A stretch of 54,167 nt of DNA from Ignavibacteriales bacterium (GTDB taxonomy: Bacteria; Bacteroidota; Ignavibacteria; UBA10030): the NCBI GenBank assembly GCA_016194505.1, contig JACQBK010000009.1, positions 1 through 54,167 of the forward strand. Direction: 5' to 3'. How positions within the stretch are numbered: the first letter of the stretch is position 1; each line of letters begins with the position of its first letter. A program made the translations under genes and the position numbers. Of this stretch, positions 16,660 to 25,177 are shown piece after piece. A model generated the notes under the pieces. It had not been told where the DNA came from. It searched no databases and was given only the letters and a program-made list of their open reading frames with translations.

Positions 16660-18072
16660 ATGAAAACATTTGATTCGATTCGTGCAGAATTAGATTCGGG
16701 AAAAACTTCCTGCGAAAAAATTACGCAAGAATATCTGGGCGTGATTGAACAAGGCAAGAGGCTTAACGCCTTTCTTGCTGTCTTCCCGGAACAATCTCTT
16801 GAGCAAGCCCGTACTGTGGATAAGAAACGTTCTGCAGGAACAGCGGGCCCGTTGGCGGGAATGGTTGTTTCCATCAAAGACGTTATCTGTGTGAAGGATG
16901 CACGGGTAACGTGCGGCTCGAAGATTCTTGAACATTTTGTTTCGCCGTACGATGCAACGGTGGTAAGCCGCTTGAAACAAGCCGATGCGGTCATTATCGG
17001 CAAAACGAATATGGATGAGTTCGCAATGGGTTCGTCCACCGAGAACTCCGCGTATGGTCGCGTTAAACTGCCGCAGGACGAATCCCGCGTGCCCGGCGGA
17101 TCGAGCGGCGGTTCGGCGGTTGCGGTTCGAGCCGGCATGTCCACCACTGCGCTTGGTTCGGATACGGGCGGCTCCATTCGTCAGCCCGCATCGTTTACCG
17201 GCGTTGTGGGTTTGAAGCCGACGTACGGTCGCGTTTCCCGTTACGGCTTGGTTGCGTTTGCCTCTTCATTTGATGCAATTGGTCCCCTTGCTTTATCAAC
17301 AAAAGATGCGGCAAGAGTGCTCGGTGTTATTGCGGGGCATGATGAGCATGATTCTACTTCCGCAGAAGTGCCTGTGCCAAATTATCTTGGCGCATTGACA
17401 AAGGATGTGAAAGGATTGAGGGTAGGCATCCCGAAAGAATATTTTGGCTCAGGACTGGAAGCCGAAGTACGCGATGCGGTAGAAAAAAAGATTGATGTCT
17501 TGAGGAAGCACGGAGCGATCATTCAAGAAGTTTCCCTTCCTCACAGTGAATATACCATTGCGACTTATTACATTCTCGCAACGGCTGAAGCTTCTTCCAA
17601 TCTCGCCCGCTACGACGGCGCGCGGTACGGGTACCGAGCCAAAGGCGCAAACGATTTGATGGAAATGTATGTTCAATCGCGAAGTCAAGGATTTGGCGCA
17701 GAGGTGAAGCGCAGGATTATGCTTGGAACATACGTTCTTTCCTCGGGATATTACGACGCATACTACCGTAAGGGGCAAAAAGTCCGGCGGCTTATTCAGG
17801 ATGATTTCATCAGCGCGTTCAAAAATGTGGATTGTCTCATAACGCCGACTTCGCCAAGCACATCGTTCAAGGCGGGTGAAAAAGTTGACGATCCTTTACA
17901 AATGTATTTATCAGATATTTTTACCACTTCTGCAAATCTTGCGGGTATTCCCGGTATCAGCATCCCTTGCGGAAATGACCGCCAGGGATTGCCGATCGGC
18001 TTGCAGATTTTAGGTAAACATTTTGACGAGGCAACGATTTTCCGCGTTGCGGATTTTTTGGAAACTACTTGA
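16660..18072 (+). CDS. gatA: Asp-tRNA(Asn)/Glu-tRNA(Gln) amidotransferase subunit A
   Basis: This amidase subunit of GatCAB liberates ammonia from glutamine to convert misacylated Glu-tRNA(Gln) or Asp-tRNA(Asn). The amidase signature is intact, with the Lys73–Ser148–Ser172 triad in SIKDVI, PGGSSGGS and DTGGSIRQPA at the same spacings as in known GatA enzymes. The protein ends FRVADFLETT, about ten residues short of the usual AxxxxxATDWH-type ending. The stop codon coincides with the left end of a palindromic element (18072-18262), so the C-terminus has probably been trimmed by that insertion. Core function is likely retained. The partner tRNA-Gln lies in this window at 13371. Confidence 0.95.
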   Translation: MKTFDSIRAELDSGKTSCEKITQEYLGVIEQGKRLNAFLAVFPEQSLEQARTVDKKRSAGTAGPLAGMVVSIKDVICVKDARVTCGSKILEHFVSPYDATVVSRLKQADAVIIGKTNMDEFAMGSSTENSAYGRVKLPQDESRVPGGSSGGSAVAVRAGMSTTALGSDTGGSIRQPASFTGVVGLKPTYGRVSRYGLVAFASSFDAIGPLALSTKDAARVLGVIAGHDEHDSTSAEVPVPNYLGALTKDVKGLRVGIPKEYFGSGLEAEVRDAVEKKIDVLRKHGAIIQEVSLPHSEYTIATYYILATAEASSNLARYDGARYGYRAKGANDLMEMYVQSRSQGFGAEVKRRIMLGTYVLSSGYYDAYYRKGQKVRRLIQDDFISAFKNVDCLITPTSPSTSFKAGEKVDDPLQMYLSDIFTTSANLAGIPGISIPCGNDRQGLPIGLQILGKHFDEATIFRVADFLETT

Positions 18073-18262
18073 GACCTCTGAAAAATTAAATTTACTATCA
18101 CGGTGAGCACCCGACGGTTCCGTTTTTCGGAATCTCCCGCTTCTCAGGATTCCGTTCAAAGAGCGGGATTCAAAGAACGGAACCGTACAGCCTGCCTGCC
18201 GCAGGCATGGCGGGACAGGCGGGCGTTCGGGGTGACTAAACGTAGAATATTTCAGAGGTCTT
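18072..18262. mobile_element. MITE-like composite palindromic element abutting gatA
   Basis: Terminal inverted repeats AGACCTCTGAAA (18072-18083) and TTTCAGAGGTCT (18250-18261) enclose about 190 bases with no coding frame. Inside are an imperfect long hairpin (ACGGTTCCGTTTTT near 18113 paired with AAAGAACGGAACCGT near 18172) and a GCCTGCC...GGCAGGC palindrome. Much of the inside recurs at 24930-25040. Clear target duplications are not visible. It forms the gatA stop codon region. Confidence 0.6.
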
Positions 18263-18525
18263 TCCTTCTTAATTTAATATATCAACTTTAACTCTAATAT
18301 TGTACCTTTATATCATATTCAATTAAGAGCAAACATGGACAGTGGCAGCATCTAAAAATCTGTACTTTTAAAAATGGAGTCAATATTTTTTTAATTTTGC
18401 ATTCCTGCGCGACAGGAAAAATTCCTGCGGGACAGGAAAATTGGTCAATAATAAATTAAGATACGTCTTTATTTTGCACAAAAACTTAGAAACTAAAATT
18501 CTCAACTCGTAACTTCTAACTTCTT
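18263..18525. other. AT-rich spacer upstream of sucD with a 20-bp tandem hairpin repeat
   Basis: The spacer holds two adjacent 20-base copies at 18401-18440 of the form ATTCCTGCGSGACAGGAAAA. Each can fold on itself (TTCCTG/CAGGAA). The rest is low-complexity AT-rich sequence with no supported gene. Confidence 0.55.
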
Positions 18526-19563
18526 ATGAGCATACTTGTAGATAGAAACACTCGACTCGTGGTGCAGGGCATCACCGGCGGCGAGGGGACATTCCACACC
18601 AAACAAATGATCGAATACGGAACCAATGTCGTTGCGGGCGTTACTCCCGGCAAGGGCGGCACGATGTATAGCGGCAACGAAAAAGATCAATTTAAAAAAC
18701 CGGTATCGGTGTATAATACGGTTGCCGAAGCGGTCGCAAAAGAAAAAGCGAATGTGTCCGTCATATTTGTCCCGGCGGGCTTTGCAGCGGATGCGATTAT
18801 GGAAGCGGCTGACGCGAGAGTAAAGCTGATTGTGACCATTACCGAGGGCATTCCGGCTAACGATATGGTGAAGGTCTATGAGTATCTAAAAGTAAAGGGT
18901 GTGAGGATGATCGGTCCCAATTGCCCGGGCATTATTACTCCGGGTGAGTGTAAGGTCGGCATCATGCCCGGATTCATCCATAAGGCTGGCCACGTAGGGC
19001 TTATTTCCCGCAGCGGCACGTTGACATACGAAGCAGTGTGGCAACTGACGGAACGAGGCATCGGTCAATCTACGTGTATCGGTATTGGCGGCGACCCCGT
19101 TATCGGGACTCGCTTCATTGATGCTGTAAAATTATTCAACGAAGATCCCGATACTCATGCCATTATTATGATCGGTGAGATCGGCGGCACAGCCGAGGAA
19201 GAAGCCGCAGAATATATTAAAAAGCATGTTAAGAAGCCCGTCGTTGGATTTATTGCCGGGCAAACTGCTCCTCCGGGAAGACGCATGGGGCATGCCGGAG
19301 CAATCATTTCCGGTGGCAAAGGTACCGCCGCGGAAAAATTTGAGGCATTCCGCGAAGCGGGCATTCACGTTGTCGAAAGCCCGGCGTTGATAGGCGAAAC
19401 GTTAGAGCGTGTTTTAAAAACAAGTAAAAATGTCCGCCAGAGGCGGATCAGCCTTCGGCTGAGAAAAAGGAAAACGGTTAAGGCAAAAAAAACCGTAAAG
19501 AAGGTTGTCAAGAAAGCCAATACCAAGAAACCGATTGCTCGAAAAAAGTCCAAGAAGCGGTAA
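18526..19563 (+). CDS. sucD: Succinyl-CoA synthetase alpha subunit with a lysine-rich tail
   Basis: This TCA-cycle ligase subunit binds CoA and forms the phospho-histidine intermediate. The CoA-binding ITGGEGTFH strand and Rossmann half, the [10 protein letters not shown] loop and the active-site GHAGAI (His256) are intact. The normal protein ends near residue 298 (ETLERVLK). Here a further ~45 residues follow that are almost wholly Lys, Arg, Val, Ala and Thr. Residues about 303-313 are encoded by a palindromic repeat (19433-19462). The tail resembles histone-H1-like basic tails but has no known role in SucD. sucC is not adjacent. Confidence 0.93.
   Translation: MSILVDRNTRLVVQGITGGEGTFHTKQMIEYGTNVVAGVTPGKGGTMYSGNEKDQFKKPVSVYNTVAEAVAKEKANVSVIFVPAGFAADAIMEAADARVKLIVTITEGIPANDMVKVYEYLKVKGVRMIGPNCPGIITPGECKVGIMPGFIHKAGHVGLISRSGTLTYEAVWQLTERGIGQSTCIGIGGDPVIGTRFIDAVKLFNEDPDTHAIIMIGEIGGTAEEEAAEYIKKHVKKPVVGFIAGQTAPPGRRMGHAGAIISGGKGTAAEKFEAFREAGIHVVESPALIGETLERVLKTSKNVRQRRISLRLRKRKTVKAKKTVKKVVKKANTKKPIARKKSKKR
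19433..19462. repeat. Palindromic repeat within the sucD reading frame
   Basis: Two abutting hairpins, TCCGCC-AGA-GGCGGA and TCAGCC-TTC-GGCTGA, have the same double-hairpin build as the intergenic copies at 20095-20125 and 20140-20170. It is translated in frame as part of an arginine-rich stretch. Confidence 0.75.
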
Positions 19564-19644
19564 TGGGTCAGTCATCGGTTTCAAACATCACAGCGGACAA
19601 ACGTGTGTCTCTTACCTAATCTTGTAATGAAGGAATAATCAGAT

Positions 19645-20064
19645 ATGGCAGTTGAACGAACATTAGCTATCCTCAAACCTGATTGTGTTAAAAAAAATCT
19701 TCAAGGCGAGGTCATTGCCCGGATCCAGAAAGCAGGCTTCAAGGTTCTTGGTTTTAAAATGATTCGCTTAACGAAAGAAGCCGCTGGAGCCTTTTATGCC
19801 GTCCACAAAGGTCGCCCGTTTTATGATGGACTTGTGGAATTTATGTCGAGCGGTCCGTGCGTCCCCATTGCTCTCGAGAAAGAAAATGCGGTAGCGGATT
19901 TCCGTACGCTCATTGGCGCAACCGATCCGAAAGATGCGGCAGAGGGGACCATACGTAAGCTGTATGCCGATAATAAGGGCGAAAATATCGTTCATGGTTC
20001 GGATTCACCGGAGAATGGAAAGATAGAAGTTGCATTCTTTTTTTCAGGTAGCGAACTCGTTTAG
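19645..20064 (+). CDS. ndk: Nucleoside diphosphate kinase
   Basis: This enzyme transfers gamma-phosphate between nucleoside triphosphates and diphosphates through a phospho-histidine. The N-terminal [12 protein letters not shown] and the active-site NIVHGSDS (His117) are intact, and 139 residues is the usual length. It follows sucD by about 80 bases. The combination suits coupling of GTP/ATP pools to succinyl-CoA synthetase, a relation known in other bacteria but only inferred here. Confidence 0.97.
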   Translation: MAVERTLAILKPDCVKKNLQGEVIARIQKAGFKVLGFKMIRLTKEAAGAFYAVHKGRPFYDGLVEFMSSGPCVPIALEKENAVADFRTLIGATDPKDAAEGTIRKLYADNKGENIVHGSDSPENGKIEVAFFFSGSELV

Positions 20065-20090
20065 ATGAGTGAATAGTGAACTGGTGAGTG

Positions 20091-20180
20091 GTTTGCGCCA
20101 GAGGCGCATCCGCCTTAGGCGGAAATTGGTGAATGGTTTGCGCCAGAGGCGCATCCGCCTTAGGCGGAAATTGGTGAATG
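20091..20180. repeat. Tandem 45-bp repeat carrying double hairpins
   Basis: Two back-to-back 45-base copies each contain GCGCC-AGA-GGCGC followed by TCCGCC-TTA-GGCGGA and a GGTGAATGGTT linker. It lies in the ndk–NUDIX spacer. The double-hairpin family also occurs in sucD and near 27778. Confidence 0.8.
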
Positions 20181-20261
20181 GTTAATTGGTAAGTAGCTCA
20201 TTTAAGATATCGCTGGCTCACCACCTACCAATTAACAAATTAACTAATCACACACATTCCC

Positions 20262-20798
20262 ATGTCTTTACCGAAGTGGAAGAAACTTACCCAGAAAGAG
20301 CTTTATAAAAACCCCTGGTGGGTGTATCGTCAGGATACGTTTATGCTTCCCAATGGCGAGGTAGGGGAGTATTTCTATGTCCATACGAACGGTTCGAGCC
20401 TCGTCATTCCTTTCTTGAACGACGGCAAAATTATTTTAGTAAAGCAATATCGTTACCTTTGTGATGAAGAAAGCCTTGAGTTTCCATGCGGTGGCGTCAA
20501 GGCAGGCAGTGATTATACGAAGACGGCTATTCAGGAATTGGCGGAAGAAGCAGGATACGCTTCAACGGACTTGAAACAAATCGGGAAGTTTAATCCATTC
20601 AACGGCGTTACGAATGAAATCTGCCATGTGTTTCTCGCAAAAAATTTAACGAAAGCTGCCTCCACGCCGGATGTTACAGAGCAGTTCGAGCATTTTCAAT
20701 TTTCGCCGGACGAGATTGATTTAAAGATCAAGTCTGGAGAAATTTGGGATGGCATGACCATCGCGGCGTGGATGCTGGTGCGCCCGCATATCAGTTAG
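20262..20798 (+). CDS. NUDIX hydrolase, ADP-ribose pyrophosphatase-like
   Basis: This enzyme probably hydrolyses a nucleoside diphosphate linked to another moiety, such as ADP-ribose. The NUDIX box is GGVKAGSDYTKTAIQELAEEAGY. The metal-binding ELAEEAG core is intact, but two outer consensus positions are changed: the first Glu is Ser and the Arg is Gln. The approach strand VKQYRYLCDEESLEFPCGG resembles ADP-ribose pyrophosphatases. At 178 residues it is typical. The substrate cannot be fixed from sequence. A strong hairpin follows its stop. Confidence 0.88.
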   Translation: MSLPKWKKLTQKELYKNPWWVYRQDTFMLPNGEVGEYFYVHTNGSSLVIPFLNDGKIILVKQYRYLCDEESLEFPCGGVKAGSDYTKTAIQELAEEAGYASTDLKQIGKFNPFNGVTNEICHVFLAKNLTKAASTPDVTEQFEHFQFSPDEIDLKIKSGEIWDGMTIAAWMLVRPHIS

Positions 20799-20806
20799 AA
20801 AAAAAT

Positions 20807-20850
20807 CACAAAGCCATCCCGATCATCATGATTATCGGGATGGCTTTGTG
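20807..20850. terminator. Perfect 17-bp hairpin between the NUDIX gene and namZ
   Basis: CACAAAGCCATCCCGAT (20807-20823) pairs perfectly with 20834-20850 around a 10-nt loop. An A-run precedes it and TTT follows, so it looks stronger as a terminator on the minus strand than on the plus. It is plausibly a terminator for the NUDIX gene, but it sits only about 20 bases before the namZ start. Confidence 0.6.
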
Positions 20851-20871
20851 TTTAAAGGAGAAAAATATCCA

Positions 20872-22107
20872 ATGAAGCGCACGAATATTGTTATGCTTGT
20901 TTTGCTTTTCTTTGTTTGTTTGAATGCCGAGAGCCAAGTCAAGGTTGGCGCAGATATGCTCTTTGAAAAATATTTTCACCTTATCGAGGGAAAGAACATA
21001 GGGCTGGTGACGAACCACTCCGCGGTGTTATCAAATGGTAAACATCTTGCTGACGCTTTGTTTGAGGATAAACGGACGAAACTTGTGGCTCTTTTTGGTC
21101 CGGAGCATGGCATTCGCGGCGATGCGCCGGCGGGGAAGACTATTCAAAGTGGTAAAGATGAAAAGACAGGTCTCCCTGCATATTCTCTATACGGAAAAAT
21201 CAACAAGCCAACGGATGAAATGTTAAAGGACATTGAAGTATTGGTCTTTGATATTTTCGATGTCGGTGTGCGATTCTACACGTATGAGAGCACGCTTTCT
21301 CTTGCGATGGAAGCCGTTGCCGAAAAGGGCATTCCTTATATTGTTCTTGATCGTCCCAATCCGATTCGCGGAACATGGGTTGAGGGGTTCACTCGAGAAG
21401 ATTCTCTCAAATCGTTCGTAGGGTTGCATCCTATTCCTGTGGTCCATGGGATGACGATGGGGGAGTTAGCTGAAATGATCAATAAGGAAGGGTGGCTTAA
21501 GAATAGTGTGAAAGCGAACTTGACCGTTATAAAGGCTGAAGGCTGGAAACGGGAGATGTGGTTTGATCAGACGGGGCTGCAATGGGTGCCACCATCGCCT
21601 AATATTAAGACTCTAAGCGCTGCAACCGTTTATCCGGGAATGTGCTTTTTTGAGGGAACGAACGTTTCGGAAGGACGCGGCACGGAGCGACCATTCGAAA
21701 CGATAGGTGCGCCATATATTGACGGTAAGAAATTAGCCGATGAGTTAAGTGGATTCCATCTCAAGGGTGTTATATTTGAGCCGATCCAGTTCACACCGAA
21801 AGACATCCCTAATGCCGTGTCCAATCCAAAACACAAAGGGGCACTCTGCGGCGGTGTGATTGTCAACGTGACGGATCGAAACTCGTTTGAGCCGGTCAAA
21901 ACCGGTGTTTTCATGATTTCTGCCATCAAAAAACTCTATCCCAAAGAGTTGCAGTGGCGGGGGACGTATCTCAATAAGCTTTCGGGTTCTGCAAAAGTAA
22001 GATTGTCAATTGATGCGGGAGAGTCACCGGAAGCAATTGCGAAAATGTGGGGCGATGATGTTCAGAAGTTCACCAAGTTGCGGGAGAAGTATTTGCTGTA
22101 TAAGTAA
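20872..22107 (+). CDS. namZ: DUF1343 exo-N-acetylmuramidase (NamZ family)
   Basis: This exported hydrolase is of the DUF1343 family, in which B. subtilis NamZ releases terminal N-acetylmuramic acid from peptidoglycan fragments. Family blocks include GLVTNHSAV, FGPEHGIRGDAPAG, VFDIFDVGVRFYTYESTL, LDRPNPIRG and EGTNVSEGRGTERPFE. The start at ATG 20872 gives a clean signal peptide (KRTNIVMLVLLFFVCLNAESQ) with AAAGGAG upstream. An ATG at 20848 lies within the hairpin and adds only eight residues. The role in cell-wall recycling or foraging is inferred from the family. Confidence 0.93.
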   Translation: MKRTNIVMLVLLFFVCLNAESQVKVGADMLFEKYFHLIEGKNIGLVTNHSAVLSNGKHLADALFEDKRTKLVALFGPEHGIRGDAPAGKTIQSGKDEKTGLPAYSLYGKINKPTDEMLKDIEVLVFDIFDVGVRFYTYESTLSLAMEAVAEKGIPYIVLDRPNPIRGTWVEGFTREDSLKSFVGLHPIPVVHGMTMGELAEMINKEGWLKNSVKANLTVIKAEGWKREMWFDQTGLQWVPPSPNIKTLSAATVYPGMCFFEGTNVSEGRGTERPFETIGAPYIDGKKLADELSGFHLKGVIFEPIQFTPKDIPNAVSNPKHKGALCGGVIVNVTDRNSFEPVKTGVFMISAIKKLYPKELQWRGTYLNKLSGSAKVRLSIDAGESPEAIAKMWGDDVQKFTKLREKYLLYK

Positions 22108-22129
22108 AAGCTTTCTCAAAAATCCTAAG

Positions 22130-22144
22130 AACCTTGCGAAGGTT
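22130..22144. repeat. Short palindrome AACCTT-GCG-AAGGTT
   Basis: It lies between the convergent namZ and cystathionine-lyase genes. The same motif with a CGG loop occurs at 24909 and 25046, so it belongs to a dispersed palindrome family. It might act as a bidirectional terminator, but no T-run follows. Confidence 0.5.
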
Positions 22145-22168
22145 TAACCCCCATTTTAAAACGTTTTA

Positions 22169-23302
22169 CTACGCCAACGCCTGTTTTATATCCGCAATAA
22201 TATCTTTCACATCCTCGATTCCCACAGAAATTCTAACAAGCCCATCCGTTACGCCAATGCGATTACGCTCATCAGCGGGGACCGATGCATGGGTCATCGT
22301 TGCAGGATGGGAGATAAGTGTTTCAACTCCGCCCAAGCTTTCAGCTAAGGCGCAAAGCTTGACCCGCTTGAGAAATTTCTTGGCGCTTTCTAAGCTTCCT
22401 AAATCAAACGAGATCATACCTCCAAACTCGCTCATTTGTTTTTGAGCCAACCGGTGTTGAGGGTGTGAAAGAAGTCCGGGGTAATTCACCTTTTTGACTT
22501 TTCGATGCCGCGATAAAAATGAAGCGACTTCCATTGCGTTATTGCAGGCTCTATCCATCCTCACGGCAAGAGTCTTGATGCCGCGAATGCACATCCATGC
22601 CTCAAATGGACTCATAATGCCTCCAATGGACTTTTGGAGAAATCGGAGTTTTTCTATCATCTTTGCATCGTTAAGAACCAGCAGCCCGCCGAGCATATCG
22701 CTGTGGCCGTTGAGATATTTTGTCGCGCTGTGCATAACGATGTCAATGCCGTATTCGAGCGGACGTTGCAAATAAGGGCTGGCAAATGTATTATCCACCA
22801 CTGAAATAACCTTCTTCGCTTTGCAAATTTTTGCTGCGCCAGCCAAATCGGTGATTTCCATTGTTGGGTTTGTCGGCGTTTCGATGAACACCATTTTGGT
22901 GCTGGATTTAATAGTTTTTTTCAGTATATCCAAGTCCGTCGTGTCAACAAACTCAAAATCGAGATTAAAATTATTCAGCACGAGCTTGCCCAGCCGGTAG
23001 GTGCCTCCGTATACATCGCGCGAAACGATGATATGGTCGCCTGCTTTTAACGCCATGAACAACGTTGTAATCGCTGCCATGCCCGAACCAAACGCTAACC
23101 CCTCTTTTCCTCCTTCAAGTTCAGCGATGCTTTTTTCAAGGACAGTTCGAGTAGGATTAGAAACACGGGCATACTCGTATCCCTTGTTAACGCCTAATTC
23201 TTCTTGAACGTACGTTGAAGTAAGATGAACCGGCGTCATAATGGAACCGGTCGTCGGATCAGGCTCTATGCCTGCATGAACAGCTTTTGTCGAAAAACCC
23301 AT
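22169..23302 (-). CDS. Cystathionine gamma-lyase / gamma-synthase (PLP enzyme)
   Basis: This Cys/Met-metabolism PLP enzyme has the PLP lysine in SATKYLNGH (Lys195). Other family blocks are YEYARVSNPTR, FGSGMAAI, VDNTFASPYLQRP, SLGGVETLISHPATMTHA and the C-terminal GLVRISVGIED. The 377-residue length is normal. It lies directly downstream of cystathionine beta-synthase on the same strand. That pairing favours gamma-lyase (cystathionine to cysteine, reverse transsulfuration) over gamma-synthase, though sequence alone cannot separate them. Confidence 0.92.
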   Translation of the reverse strand: MGFSTKAVHAGIEPDPTTGSIMTPVHLTSTYVQEELGVNKGYEYARVSNPTRTVLEKSIAELEGGKEGLAFGSGMAAITTLFMALKAGDHIIVSRDVYGGTYRLGKLVLNNFNLDFEFVDTTDLDILKKTIKSSTKMVFIETPTNPTMEITDLAGAAKICKAKKVISVVDNTFASPYLQRPLEYGIDIVMHSATKYLNGHSDMLGGLLVLNDAKMIEKLRFLQKSIGGIMSPFEAWMCIRGIKTLAVRMDRACNNAMEVASFLSRHRKVKKVNYPGLLSHPQHRLAQKQMSEFGGMISFDLGSLESAKKFLKRVKLCALAESLGGVETLISHPATMTHASVPADERNRIGVTDGLVRISVGIEDVKDIIADIKQALA

Positions 23303-23393
23303 GGTAATTCCTCAAAAATAATTTTCAATTGTCAATTTACAATTTTCAATTAAAGATCAACGCTGTAAGCTGAACGCCGATTGCTGACAGCTT
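23303..23393. other. Short spacer with an inverted AATTG low-complexity repeat
   Basis: ATTTTCAATTGTCAATTTAC and its inverted partner (about 23320-23351) resemble similar AATTGAAAATTG-type sequences at 13321-13351 and 27981-28005. This is a family of low-complexity intergenic sequence of unknown role. Confidence 0.5.
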
Positions 23394-24779
23394 CTATCTA
23401 GACATATACTCTATCACATCAAACCTTGTTACTATGCCCACGACCTTTGCCTCATCCTCTACCAAGACTGCCGGATGCTTTTTCGAAAGGAGGGTAATTG
23501 CTTGATTGATAGATTCGTCAATATGGACTTTCGGAAATGCCGGCTTCATCAAAGAACTCACCGGCGCATCGAAAAGGGCGGGGTTCCCTAAAACCGCTCC
23601 CATGAGATCGCTTTCTTCGATACTGCCGACAGCTTGCCCTTTATCGAGCACCGGAAGCTGCGAAATGTTGTGCTGATTCAATAAGTCAAGTGCTTTGCGG
23701 ATAGTTGTTACGGGGTCAATGGAAATTAAGCTCGGGACTCCCTTTTTTCCTTCGAGCACATAACGGATAGTAATTTTTTCCGGTATGAGGAGCCGATTCT
23801 CCCGCATCCAATCATCGTTATAAATTTTGCTCAGATAGCGCTCACCAGTATCAGGTAAAAGCACGACCATCACGTCTTTTTCCGAAAGCCGCTCGGCTAC
23901 CTTCATTGCTCCTGCCATCGCCGTTCCTGCCGAGCCGCCGACGAAGATTCCTTCTTCGCGTGTTAGCCTTCGTGCCATAAGAAACGATTCTTTGTCCGTA
24001 ACTTCAATCACCTCGTCAATATATTGGAACTGGAGAACGCCCGGTATATAATCCTGACCAATTCCCTCAACCTTATATGTTTTAAAAACTGGAGAGAATT
24101 TTTTCGTATAAAAATATTCTCGCAACACTGAACCTTTCGGGTCAATACCGACAACCTTGACGTTGGGATTTTGCTCTTTCAAAAATTTTCCGACGCCGCT
24201 AATTGTTCCTCCTGTTCCTATTCCACATACGAAATAGTCTATTTGGCCACCCGTTTGTTCCCAAATTTCCGGACCGGTAGTCTTATAGTGGCTTTCGGGG
24301 TTTTTGGGATTGTAATACTGATTCGCTAAAATTGAATTCGGCGTTTCCCGAACGATTTTTTTGGCAACCTCCGTATAGCTTTCTGGGGATTCATGGGGTA
24401 CGGCGGTTGGGGTAACAATAACTTCCGCCCCGTAAGCTCTAAGAAGCCTAATTTTTTCAATACTCATTTTATCAGGCATGGTAAAGATGCACTTATACCC
24501 CTTTACTGCCGCCGCAATAGCCAAGCCTAAGCCTGTGTTGCCGGATGTGGACTCTACAATGGTTCCACCGGGTTTTAAGCGCCCTTCCCGCTCTGCTTCC
24601 TCTATCATTTCTTTGCCGATGCGGTCTTTTACCGAGCCGCCTGGATTGAAATACTCCACCTTCACAAAAATCGTTGGCTTAAACCCTTGGTTGATCTTAT
24701 TGACCTTCACTAATGGCGTATTGCCTATTGTATCGGTAATATTTTGGTGAAATTTTATCTTTTTAATGTCAGAAAGCAT
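23394..24779 (-). CDS. Cystathionine beta-synthase with C-terminal CBS pair
   Basis: This PLP enzyme condenses serine (or O-acetylserine) with homocysteine to cystathionine. The fold-type II body has NPGGSVKDRIG with PLP Lys51, the substrate loop STSGNTG and the phosphate loop GTGGTISG. From about residue 335, two CBS domains follow (VTTIRKALDLLNQHNISQLPV and the VHIDESINQAITLL block), probably adenosyl-ligand sensors. The start at 24779 (MLSDIKK) is chosen over the longer frame to 24845 because GGAG lies 9 bases upstream. It forms a two-gene operon with the cystathionine lyase. Confidence 0.92.
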   Translation of the reverse strand: MLSDIKKIKFHQNITDTIGNTPLVKVNKINQGFKPTIFVKVEYFNPGGSVKDRIGKEMIEEAEREGRLKPGGTIVESTSGNTGLGLAIAAAVKGYKCIFTMPDKMSIEKIRLLRAYGAEVIVTPTAVPHESPESYTEVAKKIVRETPNSILANQYYNPKNPESHYKTTGPEIWEQTGGQIDYFVCGIGTGGTISGVGKFLKEQNPNVKVVGIDPKGSVLREYFYTKKFSPVFKTYKVEGIGQDYIPGVLQFQYIDEVIEVTDKESFLMARRLTREEGIFVGGSAGTAMAGAMKVAERLSEKDVMVVLLPDTGERYLSKIYNDDWMRENRLLIPEKITIRYVLEGKKGVPSLISIDPVTTIRKALDLLNQHNISQLPVLDKGQAVGSIEESDLMGAVLGNPALFDAPVSSLMKPAFPKVHIDESINQAITLLSKKHPAVLVEDEAKVVGIVTRFDVIEYMSR

Positions 24780-24908
24780 AAAAAATACTCCAAAAATGAT
24801 GTTTTTCGACTGAAATTTACAAAATATAACACTATTCATATCCATAACAAAGAAAAAACTGAGAATTTGGAATTTTTGGGAGCTTTAAATTATGTATTTC
24901 TCAATCAC

Positions 24909-25061
24909 AAACCTTCGGAAGGTTTCAAATGCCGCTGTACGGCATCTCCCGCTTTTTGGATTCCGTTCAATGAGCCTGCCTACCGCTGGTCCGCCTAAGG
25001 CGGGCAGGCATGGCGGGATTCCAAAGAACGGAACCGTACAACGGGACCTTCGGAAGGTTCG
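24909..25061. repeat. Composite palindromic element, second copy
   Basis: AAACCTT-CGG-AAGGTTT (24909-24925) and ACCTTCGGAAGGT (25047-25059) bound about 150 bases. The inside shares ATCTCCCGCTT, GGATTCCGTTCAA, GGCATGGCGGGATT and AAAGAACGGAACCGTACA with the element at 18072-18262. It has no coding frame. Its ends differ from the other copy, so the shared inside is the mobile or duplicated unit. Confidence 0.6.
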
Positions 25062-25083
25062 TATTTTAGTTTAGGAAAATAGC

Positions 25084-25112
25084 TTGACTTTAAGGTTTCA
25101 ATTTTGTATCAT
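25084..25112 (+). promoter_or_regulatory. Candidate housekeeping promoter of efp-accB-accC
   Basis: TTGACT and TATCAT lie 17 bases apart, close to consensus. The predicted start of transcription near 25119 leaves about 58 bases before the ATG at 25178 and almost none before the alternative ATG at 25124. That helps decide the efp start. Confidence 0.6.
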
Positions 25113-25177
25113 TTTACCCCAATTTGATGCAAAATGAGGCAATTTTAGGCAAAAACGAGAGGATTTTGAAAAGTTTT

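Noticed and set aside
24780-24900. SAM riboswitch upstream of the transsulfuration genes
   Set aside because: I looked for paired stems and conserved purine-rich cores on the minus strand and saw only AT-rich unstructured sequence.
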